Source: Blautia sp. MSJ-19 (GTDB lineage: Bacteria > Bacillota > Clostridia > Lachnospirales > Lachnospiraceae). Taken from it: 64,000 nt of DNA. The number at the start of each line of letters is the position of its first letter. Position 1 is the stretch's first letter. Positions 7,387 to 17,374 of this stretch are shown here, piece by piece. The stretch covers positions 1 to 64,000 of the forward strand of contig NZ_JAHLQA010000005.1 of NCBI RefSeq assembly GCF_018918125.1, in the 5' to 3' direction. The notes under the pieces are model-generated. The model did not search any database and was not told where the DNA came from. It was given only the letters and a program-made list of their open reading frames with translations. A program made the position numbers and the translations under genes.

Positions 7387-10300
7387 TTTTGACTACCTAA
7401 AAAACGATCCCCAATTTTCAACCTTCGCAAACGTTGCTATATCAGCAGAAAAGATTATTCTCATAGATCCTGAGGCAAGTATCCTCAACAGCCGCAGAGC
7501 CATGGAGTTTGCGATAAAGTGGATGTATTCTGTGGATTCCGGGCTTGAAATGCCATACCAGGACAACCTGCAAAGTCTGATGAATACCGAAGAATTCCGA
7601 CAAATGATTGGTCCAGATCTGTGGAAGCGTATGAATTATATCCGCAGGAGCGGGAATAACGCTGCTCATAGCAACAAAAAACTGGGAAGAGACGAGGCGA
7701 TGCTTTGTCTGGAAAATCTGTTTATTTATTTAGATTACGTTGCATGCTGCTATTCAAAACAATACAAAGAACGTTCTTTTGACAAAACAATCATTACCTC
7801 TCGAATTAAGAAGGCAAAGGAATCAAAAGAAGCAGCAAATGCAATAAAAGCAGAGCTGGTAAAAGAACAGGAGTTGTCTGCGAAGCGGGAACTTGATTTA
7901 CAGAAATTAATTGCAGAAAATGCATCACTTAAAGAAGAACTCTCTGCCCGCAGGCAGGAACAGCAGCAGACTTATGTTCCGAAACCACTTGATTTGTCAG
8001 AATATAAGACCAGAAAGCTGTACATTGACTCTATGCTTATGGATGCAGGATGGACAGAAGGAAAAGACTGGATCAATGAAGTAGAGCTTCCTGGAATGTC
8101 AAATAAATCAGAAACTGGTTTTGCTGATTATGTTCTCTATGATGATATGCATCGCCCATTGGCAATCATCGAAGCGAAAAGAACCTGTGTGGACGTTTCA
8201 AAGGGACGGCAGCAGGCAAAACTTTATGCGAATCTGCTGGAACAAAAATATAAAAGAAGGCCAGTTATTTTCCTTACAAATGGATTTGATACGCATATTA
8301 TTGATGGTCAGTATCCAGAGAGAAAGTGTGCAGTTATCTATTCAAAAAGAGACCTGGAAAAATGGTTTAATCTACTGAGTATGAGAACAAGCCTTAAACA
8401 CGTTACAGTAGATAAAAACATAGCAGGACGTTACTACCAGGAAGCAGCAGTTAAAGCGGTATGTGACAGCTTTGAAGAAAAGAATCGCAGAAAAGCGTTG
8501 CTGGTTATGGCAACAGGCTCCGGAAAGACAAGAACTGTTATCGCATTATGTAAGTGTTTGTTAAGGGCAGGCTGGATAAAAAATATTCTTTTTCTCGCTG
8601 ACAGAAATTCGCTTGTCACACAGGCAAAAAGAAGTTTTGTGAATATGCTGCCTGATTTGTCATGCACAAATCTTGTTGAGGAAAAAGACAATTATAATGC
8701 CCATTGCGTTTTTTCGACTTATCAGACAATGATGAACTGTATTGATACAGTAAATGATAATGAGGGAAAATTATTTACATGCGGCCATTTTGACCTTGTG
8801 ATATGTGATGAGGCTCATAGATCAATTTATAACAAGTACAGAGATATTTTTTCATATTTTGATGCACCGCTGATCGGTCTTACAGCCACTCCAAAAGACG
8901 AGATTGATAAAAATACATATGAGATTTTTGAACTGGAAAATGGTGTTCCGACATATGGATATGATCTGGCGCAGGCTGTAAAAGACGGATATCTTGTTGA
9001 CTATGTTTCTGTTGAGTCGAAGCTTAAATTTATAGAACAGGGAATTGTATATGATGAACTGTCAGAAGAAGATAAGGAAGCATATGAGGGAACTTTTGAG
9101 GATGAACATGGAAATTTGCCGGAATCAATAAATTCGTCAGCGCTTAACACATGGATATTCAATGAGGATACTATAAAACAGGTTTTAAATATCTTAATGA
9201 CAGATGGCATTAAGATTGATTATGGACAGAAACTTGGCAAGACTATTATTTTTGCAAAGAATCATGATCATGCTGAGAAGATACTGGAAGTTTTTAATAA
9301 AGAGTATCCACATCTTCCAGATTATGCGAAAGTAATTGATAATTATATGACCTATGCGCAGAGTGCGATTGACGAGTTCTCTGATTCGAAGAAAATGCCT
9401 CAGATTGCAATTTCTGTTGATATGCTGGACACAGGTATTGATGTGCCGGAAGTTCTGAATCTGGTATTTTTCAAGAAAGTGATGAGTAAAGCAAAATTCT
9501 GGCAGATGATAGGACGAGGTACTAGGCTTTGTCCTGGCCTGCTTGACGGAGAGGATAAGCAGAAATTTTATATTTTTGATTTCTGTGGAAATTTTGAATT
9601 TTTCCGCATGAATAAAGGAAAAGCGACTGCAAATATGATAGCACTTCAGGGTGCGATTTTTAATCTGAAATTTGAAATATCTTATAAACTTCAGGATATG
9701 GAATATCAGATAGACAGACTGATTGAATACCGTAAGGCATTGGTAAAGCAGATGAGTGAAAAAGTACAGGAACTACCGAGGGATAATTTTGCAGTTCGTC
9801 AGCATTTGAAATATGTAGATTTGTATTCTTTAGAATCAAACTATAATGCGCTTACGTATGAAGATACCTTGATTGTCAGAGAGGAAGTTGCCCCTTTGAT
9901 ATTGCCGGATGGAGATGAGGCAAGTGCTGTTCGATTTGATGCGCTTATGTATGGAATTGAATTGGCTTACTTAGTTGGAAAGAAGTATTCAAGAGCTCGG
10001 ACCGACTTGCGTAAAAAAGTGGCAGGAATTGCAAATGTGGCTAATATTCCTGAAATACAGGCACAGTCAGAATTGATTAATAAAATTCTCAATACAGATT
10101 ATGTTGATAATGCCGGAATTAATGAATTTGAAGAAATCAGGGAGAAACTTCGTGATTTAATGAAATATATTCCGAAAGGAACAATTAAATATGTAACTAA
10201 TTTTACAGATGAGTTGCTTTCTATGGAGTGGAAAGAGGCTGAGCTTGAAAATGATGAGTTGAAGAATTATAAGGCAAAAGCAGAGTATTATATCCGGCAA

Positions 10301-10720
10301 CATCAGGATAATATTGCAATTGCCAAATTAAAGACCAACCAGCCTCTGACATCAGGAGACCTTGCATCGTTAGAAGAGATACTTTGGCGTGAAGTTGGCA
10401 CAAAGCAGGATTATGAATATGAATTTGGAAGCAAACCACTTGGTGAATTCGTCCGTGAAATTGTAGGACTGGATATGAATGCCGCCAAAGAAGCGTTTTC
10501 CGAATATCTTACAGGCACAAATCTTGACAGCAGACAGATTTACTTTGTGAATCAGATCGTGGAATATATTGTTCATAATGGAATGATGAAAGATCTTTCT
10601 GTTCTTCTGGAGTCACCGTTTACTGACAGAGGAAGCGTAGCAGAAGTATTCACTGATTTGAATGTTTGGCTGGGAATCAGGAAAGTAATAGAAACAATAA
10701 ATGCCAATGCCGCAGCATAG
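7376..10720 (+). CDS. hsdR: Type I restriction-modification endonuclease subunit HsdR
   Basis: HsdR translocates DNA with ATP and cleaves away from the recognition site. The 1114-residue protein has an N-terminal DUF4145-like domain (about 1-130), a coiled linker (about 140-195), a RecB-like nuclease core with Asp near 251 and the E-A-K pair near 266-268 (IIEAKR), Walker A ATGSGKT near residue 379, the DEAH box at 478-481, the helicase C-lobe (GRGTRLCPG) and a C-terminal R-subunit domain. I start at ATG 7376 because AAGGAGG at 7358-7364 is correctly spaced; an in-frame GTG at 7364 lies inside that ribosome site. It overlaps hsdS2 by 11 nt. All key motifs are intact, so the system is probably active. 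Confidence 0.95.
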   Translation: MLTNFDYLKNDPQFSTFANVAISAEKIILIDPEASILNSRRAMEFAIKWMYSVDSGLEMPYQDNLQSLMNTEEFRQMIGPDLWKRMNYIRRSGNNAAHSNKKLGRDEAMLCLENLFIYLDYVACCYSKQYKERSFDKTIITSRIKKAKESKEAANAIKAELVKEQELSAKRELDLQKLIAENASLKEELSARRQEQQQTYVPKPLDLSEYKTRKLYIDSMLMDAGWTEGKDWINEVELPGMSNKSETGFADYVLYDDMHRPLAIIEAKRTCVDVSKGRQQAKLYANLLEQKYKRRPVIFLTNGFDTHIIDGQYPERKCAVIYSKRDLEKWFNLLSMRTSLKHVTVDKNIAGRYYQEAAVKAVCDSFEEKNRRKALLVMATGSGKTRTVIALCKCLLRAGWIKNILFLADRNSLVTQAKRSFVNMLPDLSCTNLVEEKDNYNAHCVFSTYQTMMNCIDTVNDNEGKLFTCGHFDLVICDEAHRSIYNKYRDIFSYFDAPLIGLTATPKDEIDKNTYEIFELENGVPTYGYDLAQAVKDGYLVDYVSVESKLKFIEQGIVYDELSEEDKEAYEGTFEDEHGNLPESINSSALNTWIFNEDTIKQVLNILMTDGIKIDYGQKLGKTIIFAKNHDHAEKILEVFNKEYPHLPDYAKVIDNYMTYAQSAIDEFSDSKKMPQIAISVDMLDTGIDVPEVLNLVFFKKVMSKAKFWQMIGRGTRLCPGLLDGEDKQKFYIFDFCGNFEFFRMNKGKATANMIALQGAIFNLKFEISYKLQDMEYQIDRLIEYRKALVKQMSEKVQELPRDNFAVRQHLKYVDLYSLESNYNALTYEDTLIVREEVAPLILPDGDEASAVRFDALMYGIELAYLVGKKYSRARTDLRKKVAGIANVANIPEIQAQSELINKILNTDYVDNAGINEFEEIREKLRDLMKYIPKGTIKYVTNFTDELLSMEWKEAELENDELKNYKAKAEYYIRQHQDNIAIAKLKTNQPLTSGDLASLEEILWREVGTKQDYEYEFGSKPLGEFVREIVGLDMNAAKEAFSEYLTGTNLDSRQIYFVNQIVEYIVHNGMMKDLSVLLESPFTDRGSVAEVFTDLNVWLGIRKVIETINANAAA

Positions 10721-10844
10721 GAGAGAAAGTATCAGAAAAACTACGCCCGCTCTTAAAATAATTAACTGGCACATTTCCTTCAAATGCGTTATCCTGTAAA
10801 AAGAGAATTTGTATCTATGATGCATAAGACAGGAGGAAACCTTT

Positions 10845-11936
10845 ATGGAAAAAAATCAGATTTTTATAAAGAGTGGTACAGAATACAAAAAGATTACAAA
10901 GGAACTTCTGGAAGAGAGCAATCTGGAAGAATTGATCGGTGATAAGAACAAAATGGTTGGTATCAAGCCAAACATGGTTTCTGCATCTGATCCGTCCAAT
11001 GGTGCAACGACACACACAGAGATCATTGCCGGAATTCTGGAATACCTGAAGGAACATGGCTTCCGCAGGATGATGATTCTTGAGGGTTCCTGGGTAGGTG
11101 ACCGTACTTCGGATGTATTTGAAGTATGCGGTTATCAGCAGATCTGTGATGATTATGACGTGGAATTCTACGACACACAGAAGGACAAGAGCTTCACAAA
11201 GGACTGCAGTGGCCTGGAACTTAAGATCTGTAACAGCGTAAAGGATGTTGATTTCCTGATCAATGTACCGGTTATGAAAGGACACTGCCAGACGAAGATT
11301 ACCTGTGCACTCAAAAATATGAAGGGACTGATTCCGAATACGGAGAAACGTCATTTTCATTCGATGGGTCTGCACAAACCAATCGCACACTTAAACACGG
11401 GTATCCATCAGGATTTTATTGTAGTTGATAATATCTGCGGTGATTTGGATTTTGAGGATGGCGGAAATCCGGTAGTTATGAATCGTATCTGGACGGCCAT
11501 GGACCCGGTACTGGTAGATGCTTACGTCTGTCAGCAGCTTCATTATAAAATATCCGATGTTCCGTATGTAAAACTTGCCGGTGAACTTGGCGTTGGCTGC
11601 TCTGATATTTCCAAAGCGGACATCCGTGTACTGGGCGAAAATGTTCAGCAGAACATCCCGGAACGCCGCAAAGTGGTAGAAGTAGCCGATGCTGTCGAGG
11701 AAGTAGATTCCTGCAGTGCATGTTACGGTTACCTCATTCCGGCACTGGATATGCTCAAACAGGAGGGACTTCTGGAAAAACTGCACGAAAAAATCTGTAT
11801 CGGACAGGGATACAGAGGAAAGAGCGGAGAACTCGGAGTTGGACACTGCACCAGAAACTTCAAACATCATGCAGAAGGCTGCCCGCCGACCGAAAACCAG
11901 ATTTATGAATTCCTGAAAGAATATATTTCGAAGTAA
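10845..11936 (+). CDS. DUF362 domain-containing protein
   Basis: The 363-residue cytosolic protein matches DUF362: a MVGIKPNMVSASDPSNGATTH segment near residues 40-60, NVPVMKGHCQTKITCALKNM in the middle, and a late Cys-containing region (CSACYGYL, then HCTRNFKHHAEGCPP). Family members are often found with iron-sulfur domains, but none is fused here and the biochemical role is unknown. The AGGAGG ribosome site is well placed. It stands alone, separated from hsdR by 124 bp and followed by a hairpin-repeat region. Its codon use resembles the chromosome rather than the AT-rich hsd island, suggesting the island ends at about 10.7 kb. Confidence 0.85.
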   Translation: MEKNQIFIKSGTEYKKITKELLEESNLEELIGDKNKMVGIKPNMVSASDPSNGATTHTEIIAGILEYLKEHGFRRMMILEGSWVGDRTSDVFEVCGYQQICDDYDVEFYDTQKDKSFTKDCSGLELKICNSVKDVDFLINVPVMKGHCQTKITCALKNMKGLIPNTEKRHFHSMGLHKPIAHLNTGIHQDFIVVDNICGDLDFEDGGNPVVMNRIWTAMDPVLVDAYVCQQLHYKISDVPYVKLAGELGVGCSDISKADIRVLGENVQQNIPERRKVVEVADAVEEVDSCSACYGYLIPALDMLKQEGLLEKLHEKICIGQGYRGKSGELGVGHCTRNFKHHAEGCPPTENQIYEFLKEYISK

Positions 11937-11949
11937 AGTGAGCAAAGAA

Positions 11950-12215
11950 CAGCGCGAATTCAGGCAAAATACAACGAGCATATAGAAAGCTTTAATTCGC
12001 GATGCTTGATATGCCTGGTGTATGGAGCTATAAGCGGCGAGAATCAGAAAGCCTCAATTTTCCGATGCTTGACATGTCTATTATATGGAAGCAGTGGCAT
12101 CGATTACATGACAGGATCATTTCTCGATGCTGATATTTCCATTAAGCCAATTAAGAGGCGGCGATTTGAGCTGAGTTTCCTTTTTCGATGCAGGATGCTA
12201 TTGAAAATATGACTC
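11950..12215. repeat. Degenerate tandem hairpin repeat, period about 62 bp
   Basis: In this non-coding gap (11937-12438) the sequence cgatgc recurs at about 12000, 12063, 12125 and 12186, spaced 61-63 bp. Each copy closes a stem with an upstream partner. Examples are GCATCGA/TCGATGC around 12098-12131, GAGAAT/ATTTTC flanked by AAGC/GCTT in the copy before it, and GCGAATT/AATTCGC in the first. Sequence between stems is also related (tgatatgcctggtgtatgga versus tgacatgtctattatatgga). I see no gene here; function is unknown. Confidence 0.6.
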
Positions 12216-12313
12216 TTTCTATGAAACAGCTTATTGAGTCGTATCTGTTTTATCTTCCCTGATATCCAAAGTTCAAGAACTGTAAGCTATTAATTACAAA
12301 CATTCTATACACA

Positions 12314-12388
12314 GAAAGAACCCTGTACAGGAAATACCGCAGACATCTGCAGAAGCCGTCCGAGGTATCCCTGTTACAGGGCTCTTTC
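12314..12388. other. Large branched inverted repeat
   Basis: The outer arms pair GAAAGA-CCCTGTA with TACAGGG-TCTTTC. Inside are CAGG/CCTG, ATACC/GGTAT and a small GCAGA/TCTGC hairpin. It lies between the convergent DUF362 and kinase genes, where a terminator is expected, but it lacks a clear U-tract on either strand. It may be a structured RNA or a small repeat element. Confidence 0.55.
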
Positions 12389-12438
12389 GTGAAGTATATG
12401 CTCAATTATCTTTTACAGTTCGTTACCTGCATCCCTTC

Positions 12439-13038
12439 CTATTTCTTTTCCGCAGCTTCTTTCAGAATCTGCACGATTTCTTCCTGGCTGAATTTGCTGC
12501 TGTCAATACACAGATCATACTGCCCCATATCCAGCCACTTCTGATCTGTGAAAAATTCGTAATAAGCACGTCGTTCTTTATCCATCCTTTTGACCAGTTT
12601 TCTTGCACTCTTTTCTTCACGGTCAAGTCGCCCCATAACTGTTTTAACACGCGTATCAAATGGTGCGTAAATAAATACCCGCAGGATATTGTTTCCTGAA
12701 AGAACGTGATTTGCGCATCTGCCGACAATAACACAGTCCTCTTTATCACTCAGTGAAAGAATAATCTCCCGCTGGATACCAAACAGAACATCATTCATCG
12801 GAATAGGATAGCGGTCTACACCAATCTGAAGTTCATTGTCAATCGGAAATCCCCATGGACTTGGACGTTTTTCGTCAACTTCTGCAAACTGATGAAGCGG
12901 AACCTGCTTCTGATTGCTTGCCATTTCAATCAGTTCCCGGTCATAAAATCCGATTCCCATTTCTTCGGCAAGAGCTTTTCCGATCATCCGTCCGTTGCTT
13001 CCATACATACGATTGATTGTAATAATGCGTTTACTCAT
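12439..13038 (-). CDS. Cytidylate kinase-like family protein
   Basis: The 199-residue protein belongs to the cytidylate kinase-like AAA_26 family: an N-terminal IITINRMYGSNGRMIGKALA stretch replaces the usual GxxGxGKS P-loop, and DCVIVGRCANHVL and a LID-like RMDKERRAYYEF region follow. Its cellular substrate is not known; true CMP kinase activity is doubtful because the P-loop is degenerate. The start at 13038 is set by the AGGAGG site just upstream; an in-frame TTG six codons earlier overlaps that site. It is a single gene convergent with DUF362. Confidence 0.85.
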   Translation of the reverse strand: MSKRIITINRMYGSNGRMIGKALAEEMGIGFYDRELIEMASNQKQVPLHQFAEVDEKRPSPWGFPIDNELQIGVDRYPIPMNDVLFGIQREIILSLSDKEDCVIVGRCANHVLSGNNILRVFIYAPFDTRVKTVMGRLDREEKSARKLVKRMDKERRAYYEFFTDQKWLDMGQYDLCIDSSKFSQEEIVQILKEAAEKK

Positions 13039-13331
13039 ATAGGTTCCTCCTCTCAAAGAATAGATTTTTTATTTGTCTTTATCATAGTATAATTATTAGA
13101 TAATTTCAATAAAAAAATAAAATTATTTTAAAATAATATATACAATATCAATATATCTGACGAATAAACAACGATGCACACTTCTTTTAAGGTATCTTTA
13201 AGGTTAATTCATTTGCCTTTCACAGTTCTCTCAAGAAGTCAACACAACTTTTCGGTAAAGTAATTACCAGAAACAGAGAATTTCAAGGAAGTGTGAACAA
13301 GAAGGTTCACATAGAAATCTGGAGGAAAAGG

Positions 13332-15872
13332 ATGTTTGGAAAGAGGCAAAAAGAAAATAAATCCAAAGGAAATAAGAAAAAAGGCAGAAAAAAGAAAGTG
13401 ATTGCTGCTGTAGTTACTGTGGCAGTGCTGGGGACAGCAGGAACCGTTGTTTACAGTAAGACACAGAAACAGAACGGTGATCACCCGGAAACAAAAGAAG
13501 CCAAAAGCACAGAGGTAACACTTGGAAATATTTCCAATACGATCGTAGGAACCGGAAACCTGGAGCTGGATGAAGCACAGGCAGTTACGATTCCTTCGGG
13601 GTTGACAGTAAGTGAGGTTTATGTTGAAAGCGGAGATCAGGTTTCGGCAGGGACGGTACTTGCGTCAGTGGACAAATCCTCTGTATTGAGTGCAGTGAAA
13701 ACAGTACAGGAAGAAATCAGTGAACTGGATGAAAAAATCAGTGAATGTCAGAGCGACAGTACAGCCAATACGGTCAGCAGTACTGTTTCCGGAAGAGTCA
13801 AGGCAATCTATGTAGCATCTGATTCAGAAGTCACGGATGTTATGGTGGATAAAGGGGCATTGATGGAACTTTCTCTGGATGGGCTTATGGCGGTGAAGCT
13901 TGAGAGCGTGACCGGTGTGACCGCAGGAGATACTGTGACGGTTACTCTTTCAGATGGAAGCAGCGTGTCTGGAACAGTGGAAAGCACTGAAGAAAATACC
14001 TGTATCGTGACTGTGACCGATAATGGAACGACATTGGGTGATACAGTCACTGTCACAGATGCAGACGGAAATACGATTGGAAGCGGAAATCTTTATATTC
14101 ACGAAGCTTTTGAAATAACAGGGACTACGGGAACGGTAGCTTCTGTATCGGTATCTGAGAACGAGAAAGTGACATCAGGTGAAGAACTGCTGGTATTGAA
14201 CGGGGCAGAAAGTGATTCGGAATATGAAGAACTGATGGCAACCAGAGAAGCAAGGACTGCAACATTGAAAAAACTTTTGAGTCTGACAAAAAATCCGCAG
14301 ATTACGGCGGATCAGGATGGGACGATCCAGGATGTGAATGTCAGTACCAGTCAGACAACAGATACTTCAACGTCATCGGGGACATCTGGAAACACAGGGG
14401 TTTCTCAGATGGCATATACCAGGGCTGTAAATAATACAGCGGGGAACAATGGAATTTCGTTTCAGAAACTTTCATTTGATGACGGAACTAATGAAGCCGA
14501 TGTACAGACCTTTTCAGAACCAGTAATTACATCAGGTGAAGCAGAAAGTTCTTCTGACGGGCAAGGAGCAGATGTGATGCCGGTTGATACAGAAATCTGT
14601 TTTACAGTAGTGAATGAAGGTGCTTCTGACAGCAGCCAGGCAGTGATCACGGCACCGGTTAAAGGTGCGGCGCCGATCACAGAGATCAATGCTTCTGATG
14701 GAAGCTACAGGGGTGTGATTACATGGAATCCAAACGACAGTACTTTTGCAGCAGATACTGCTTATCAGGCACTGGTTCTCCTTTCTGCATCGGATGGTTA
14801 CTGTTTTAATACGGACAGTGTGCAGGGGACTGCGATTGGGACAATATCCGGCATACAGGTGACGGATAATGGCAAGACACTGGAATTTCAGATTGCTTTT
14901 CCACAGACTGCATCGGATAATGCTGACGATAAAAAAGAAAATGATGACAGTAAAACCAATAATAGTGGAGATACAGGAACTACAACAGAAAATGGAGGCA
15001 CAAATAATAGCAGCCAGAGCAATGTGTCGTCAGAAAATAACCAAAATACAGGAACCGCATCCAATAGCACACAGAACAGTTCCGATAACACAGCATCCGG
15101 AAATGCAGGAGGAACAGGGCAGACAGCAGCTTCTTCTTCGGGGTCCGGTGGTACTTCTGCACAACAGGGTACAGAGACTTCGGATTCTTCGGAGAGCAGT
15201 TCAAAAACAGAATCCAGTCAGTATAGTACAGATGTAACTGCTTTTACGATTTCACCGGATGAAAATATGTGCCTGTCAGTCAGCGTCGATGAACTGGATA
15301 TCAATTCTGTAGAAAAAGGACAGACAGCAGTTGTTACGTTTGATGCGATCGAAGACAAAGAGTTTGAAGGTGAAGTGACAAAAATAGGAAGTACGGCAAG
15401 TGTCAGTGGAGGTGTTGCCAAGTATACTGTAGAGATCACGATTCCGAGAGATGATGAAATGAAACAGGGAATGAATGCGTCTGCAACGATCACAATAGAC
15501 GAAAGAGACCAGGTGCTGACACTTCCGATGAATGCGTTGCAGGAACAGGGTGACAGAACATTTGTGTATACAGAACAGGAAGCGGACGGAACACTTTCCG
15601 GTGAAGTAGAGATACAGACAGGACTGACAGATGGAAATACCGTAGAAATCACAGATGGACTCGAAGAAGGCGATACCGTTTATTATATGCGTTCAGAAAG
15701 CAGTCAGACAAACAGCAGCAGTAATGGAATGCCGGATATGAGTGGTGGTCCTTCTGGAGATATGCCGGATATGTCAGGATTTGGTGGAAACTCTGACGGA
15801 AATTCCGGCGGCGGCCCGGACGGAAATGCAGGTGGAGGTCCTGACGGCGGACAGGGCGGCCCGGGAATGTAA
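13332..15872 (+). CDS. HlyD/MacA-type efflux adaptor with long low-complexity linkers
   Basis: The 846-residue protein is anchored by one N-terminal membrane segment after a very basic stretch (about residues 25-45). It has split biotinyl-lipoyl/HlyD domains: EVYVESGDQVSAGTVLASVD near 93-112, ASVSVSENEKVTSGEELL further on, and DELDINSVEKGQTAVVTFDA after the linker, with a MacA-like C-terminal barrel. A Ser/Thr/Asn/Gly/Gln-rich linker of about 100 residues and a Gly-Pro-Asp-Met tail (MPDMSGG repeats) make it twice the usual adaptor size. The ATG at 13332 has GGAGG upstream; an in-frame GTG at 13293 has none. It is followed 12 bp later by its permease. In Gram-positive cells it would act outside the membrane; the substrate is unknown. 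Confidence 0.85.
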   Translation: MFGKRQKENKSKGNKKKGRKKKVIAAVVTVAVLGTAGTVVYSKTQKQNGDHPETKEAKSTEVTLGNISNTIVGTGNLELDEAQAVTIPSGLTVSEVYVESGDQVSAGTVLASVDKSSVLSAVKTVQEEISELDEKISECQSDSTANTVSSTVSGRVKAIYVASDSEVTDVMVDKGALMELSLDGLMAVKLESVTGVTAGDTVTVTLSDGSSVSGTVESTEENTCIVTVTDNGTTLGDTVTVTDADGNTIGSGNLYIHEAFEITGTTGTVASVSVSENEKVTSGEELLVLNGAESDSEYEELMATREARTATLKKLLSLTKNPQITADQDGTIQDVNVSTSQTTDTSTSSGTSGNTGVSQMAYTRAVNNTAGNNGISFQKLSFDDGTNEADVQTFSEPVITSGEAESSSDGQGADVMPVDTEICFTVVNEGASDSSQAVITAPVKGAAPITEINASDGSYRGVITWNPNDSTFAADTAYQALVLLSASDGYCFNTDSVQGTAIGTISGIQVTDNGKTLEFQIAFPQTASDNADDKKENDDSKTNNSGDTGTTTENGGTNNSSQSNVSSENNQNTGTASNSTQNSSDNTASGNAGGTGQTAASSSGSGGTSAQQGTETSDSSESSSKTESSQYSTDVTAFTISPDENMCLSVSVDELDINSVEKGQTAVVTFDAIEDKEFEGEVTKIGSTASVSGGVAKYTVEITIPRDDEMKQGMNASATITIDERDQVLTLPMNALQEQGDRTFVYTEQEADGTLSGEVEIQTGLTDGNTVEITDGLEEGDTVYYMRSESSQTNSSSNGMPDMSGGPSGDMPDMSGFGGNSDGNSGGGPDGNAGGGPDGGQGGPGM

Positions 15873-15884
15873 GGTGGTGAGCGG

Positions 15885-17108
15885 ATGTTTTGGCAGTCGG
15901 TAAACATGGCATGGCATGCTGTTACGGTAAACAAATTACGTACGTTTCTTACCATGCTTGGAATCATCATCGGAGTGGTTGCGCTGATCGTACTGGTGTC
16001 TATAGCGGATGGAGCGACAGATTCTGTGACGGATGAGATTTCCGGTATGGGAGCAAGCTATCTGACTGTGAGTATCACGGATGACAAAGAGAATCCACTG
16101 CGATTAAGTGAGATGTCAGATTTTGCTGAACCGGATGAAATCCAGGCAGTTGCGCCGGTATCCAGAACCAGTGTCACTGCAAAAAACGGTTATACCAGTG
16201 ATACAATGACTCTGATCGGAACGAACGGAAGTTATGCGCAGATTCAGGAAATGGAACTTGCATATGGAAGGTTTCTGATGAATGCGGATATTGAAAATCA
16301 TACGTATGTGGTAGTGCTTACTTATGATACTGCGGTGGAACTGATGGGAAGAGCTGATGTCACAGGAGAAACGATCGCACTGAATGGGAGAAGTTTTCTG
16401 ATCGTCGGTGTCCTGAGTGAAGAAAGCAGTTCTTCTCTGACTGGAAATACAGGATTTGTGAGCAGCAGCTCAGATGATGATTCAGACAGTACAGTCACCC
16501 TGGAAGGTTATATTCCTTTTTCCACAATGACCAGGATTGCAGATAATATACTGGATATTACACAGTTCTATGCATCAGCGACGGACAGTGAAACACTGGA
16601 CTATGCAGAAGCGGCACTCACAGAACTTCTGATGGATCGTTTTGGAGAGGATGAAGATGCATTTTCCGTGACAGACCAGTCCCAGATAATGGACACTATG
16701 ACAAGTGTCAACAATACAATGTCGCTGATGATTGGCGGAATTGCAGCAATCTCTCTTCTGGTTGGCGGGATTGGAATCATGAACATCATGTTGGTTTCTG
16801 TGACGGAACGTACCAGGGAAATCGGTATCCGCAAAGCGATCGGAGCAAAGAAAGGAATGATTATGCTTCAGTTTCTGATTGAAGCATTGATGGTCAGCTT
16901 TATGGGCTGCATGGCAGGAATCGGAATTTCCTGGCTGATCCTGAAGGCGGCAGGAATATTTGTAGATTCGATGCAGTTCCAGATGGACATGAGGGTAGTA
17001 TGGATCTCGGTAATCTTTTCAGGGGTGATTGGTATTGTATTCGGACTTTATCCGGCAGGAAAAGCTGCCGCAAAGAAACCGATAGAAGCGCTTCGATATA
17101 CAGGATAA
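15885..17108 (+). CDS. MacB/FtsX-family ABC transporter permease
   Basis: The 407-residue protein has the MacB arrangement: TM1 (about 18-40, LTMLGIIIGVVALIVLV), a large extracytoplasmic MacB_PCD domain (about 50-270), then three membrane segments including GGIGIMNIMLVSVTERTREIG, the typical FtsX cytoplasmic loop that contacts the ATPase. No nucleotide-binding domain is fused and no ATPase gene lies next to it, so the ATPase must be encoded elsewhere. It pairs with the upstream adaptor, 12 bp apart. A short AAAAATG/CATTTTT hairpin follows the stop codon. Confidence 0.9.
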   Translation: MFWQSVNMAWHAVTVNKLRTFLTMLGIIIGVVALIVLVSIADGATDSVTDEISGMGASYLTVSITDDKENPLRLSEMSDFAEPDEIQAVAPVSRTSVTAKNGYTSDTMTLIGTNGSYAQIQEMELAYGRFLMNADIENHTYVVVLTYDTAVELMGRADVTGETIALNGRSFLIVGVLSEESSSSLTGNTGFVSSSSDDDSDSTVTLEGYIPFSTMTRIADNILDITQFYASATDSETLDYAEAALTELLMDRFGEDEDAFSVTDQSQIMDTMTSVNNTMSLMIGGIAAISLLVGGIGIMNIMLVSVTERTREIGIRKAIGAKKGMIMLQFLIEALMVSFMGCMAGIGISWLILKAAGIFVDSMQFQMDMRVVWISVIFSGVIGIVFGLYPAGKAAAKKPIEALRYTG

Positions 17109-17197
17109 AAATGTCACATTTTTGTAAAAAATGAAGAAATGACATCGGAAATGCAAAAGATAAACGGATGCAGGAGAGGAATGTCGGACGAAATTAC

Positions 17198-17227
17198 TTG
17201 ACCCTTTTTGCCCCAAAACACTATAAT
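17198..17227 (+). promoter_or_regulatory. Upstream promoter of the cell-wall hydrolase gene
   Basis: TTGACC at 17198-17203 and TATAAT at 17222-17227 are 18 nt apart. This would be the distal of two promoters before 17375. Confidence 0.6.
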
Positions 17228-17264
17228 AATTTCTGTCAGGAAAACAGTACTGGAAAAAAATTAC

Positions 17265-17293
17265 TTGACATATCTGGGCTTATTAAATATAAT
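17265..17293 (+). promoter_or_regulatory. Consensus sigma-A promoter of the cell-wall hydrolase gene
   Basis: TTGACA at 17265-17270 and TATAAT at 17288-17293 are a perfect consensus with a 17-nt spacer. It repeats the ttacttga lead-in of the promoter 67 bp upstream. Confidence 0.8.
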
Positions 17294-17374
17294 TTGCTTA
17301 TGCATTACAGAAATGTTACAAAAGAAATAAATTAAGAAAAAAAGACATAATGAAAATGCAAGGAATGTTTAAGT

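Noticed and set aside
12006-12212. 68-codon open frame downstream of DUF362
   Set aside because: It runs through the 62-bp hairpin repeats, the repeat length breaks the frame between copies, and there is no ribosome site.
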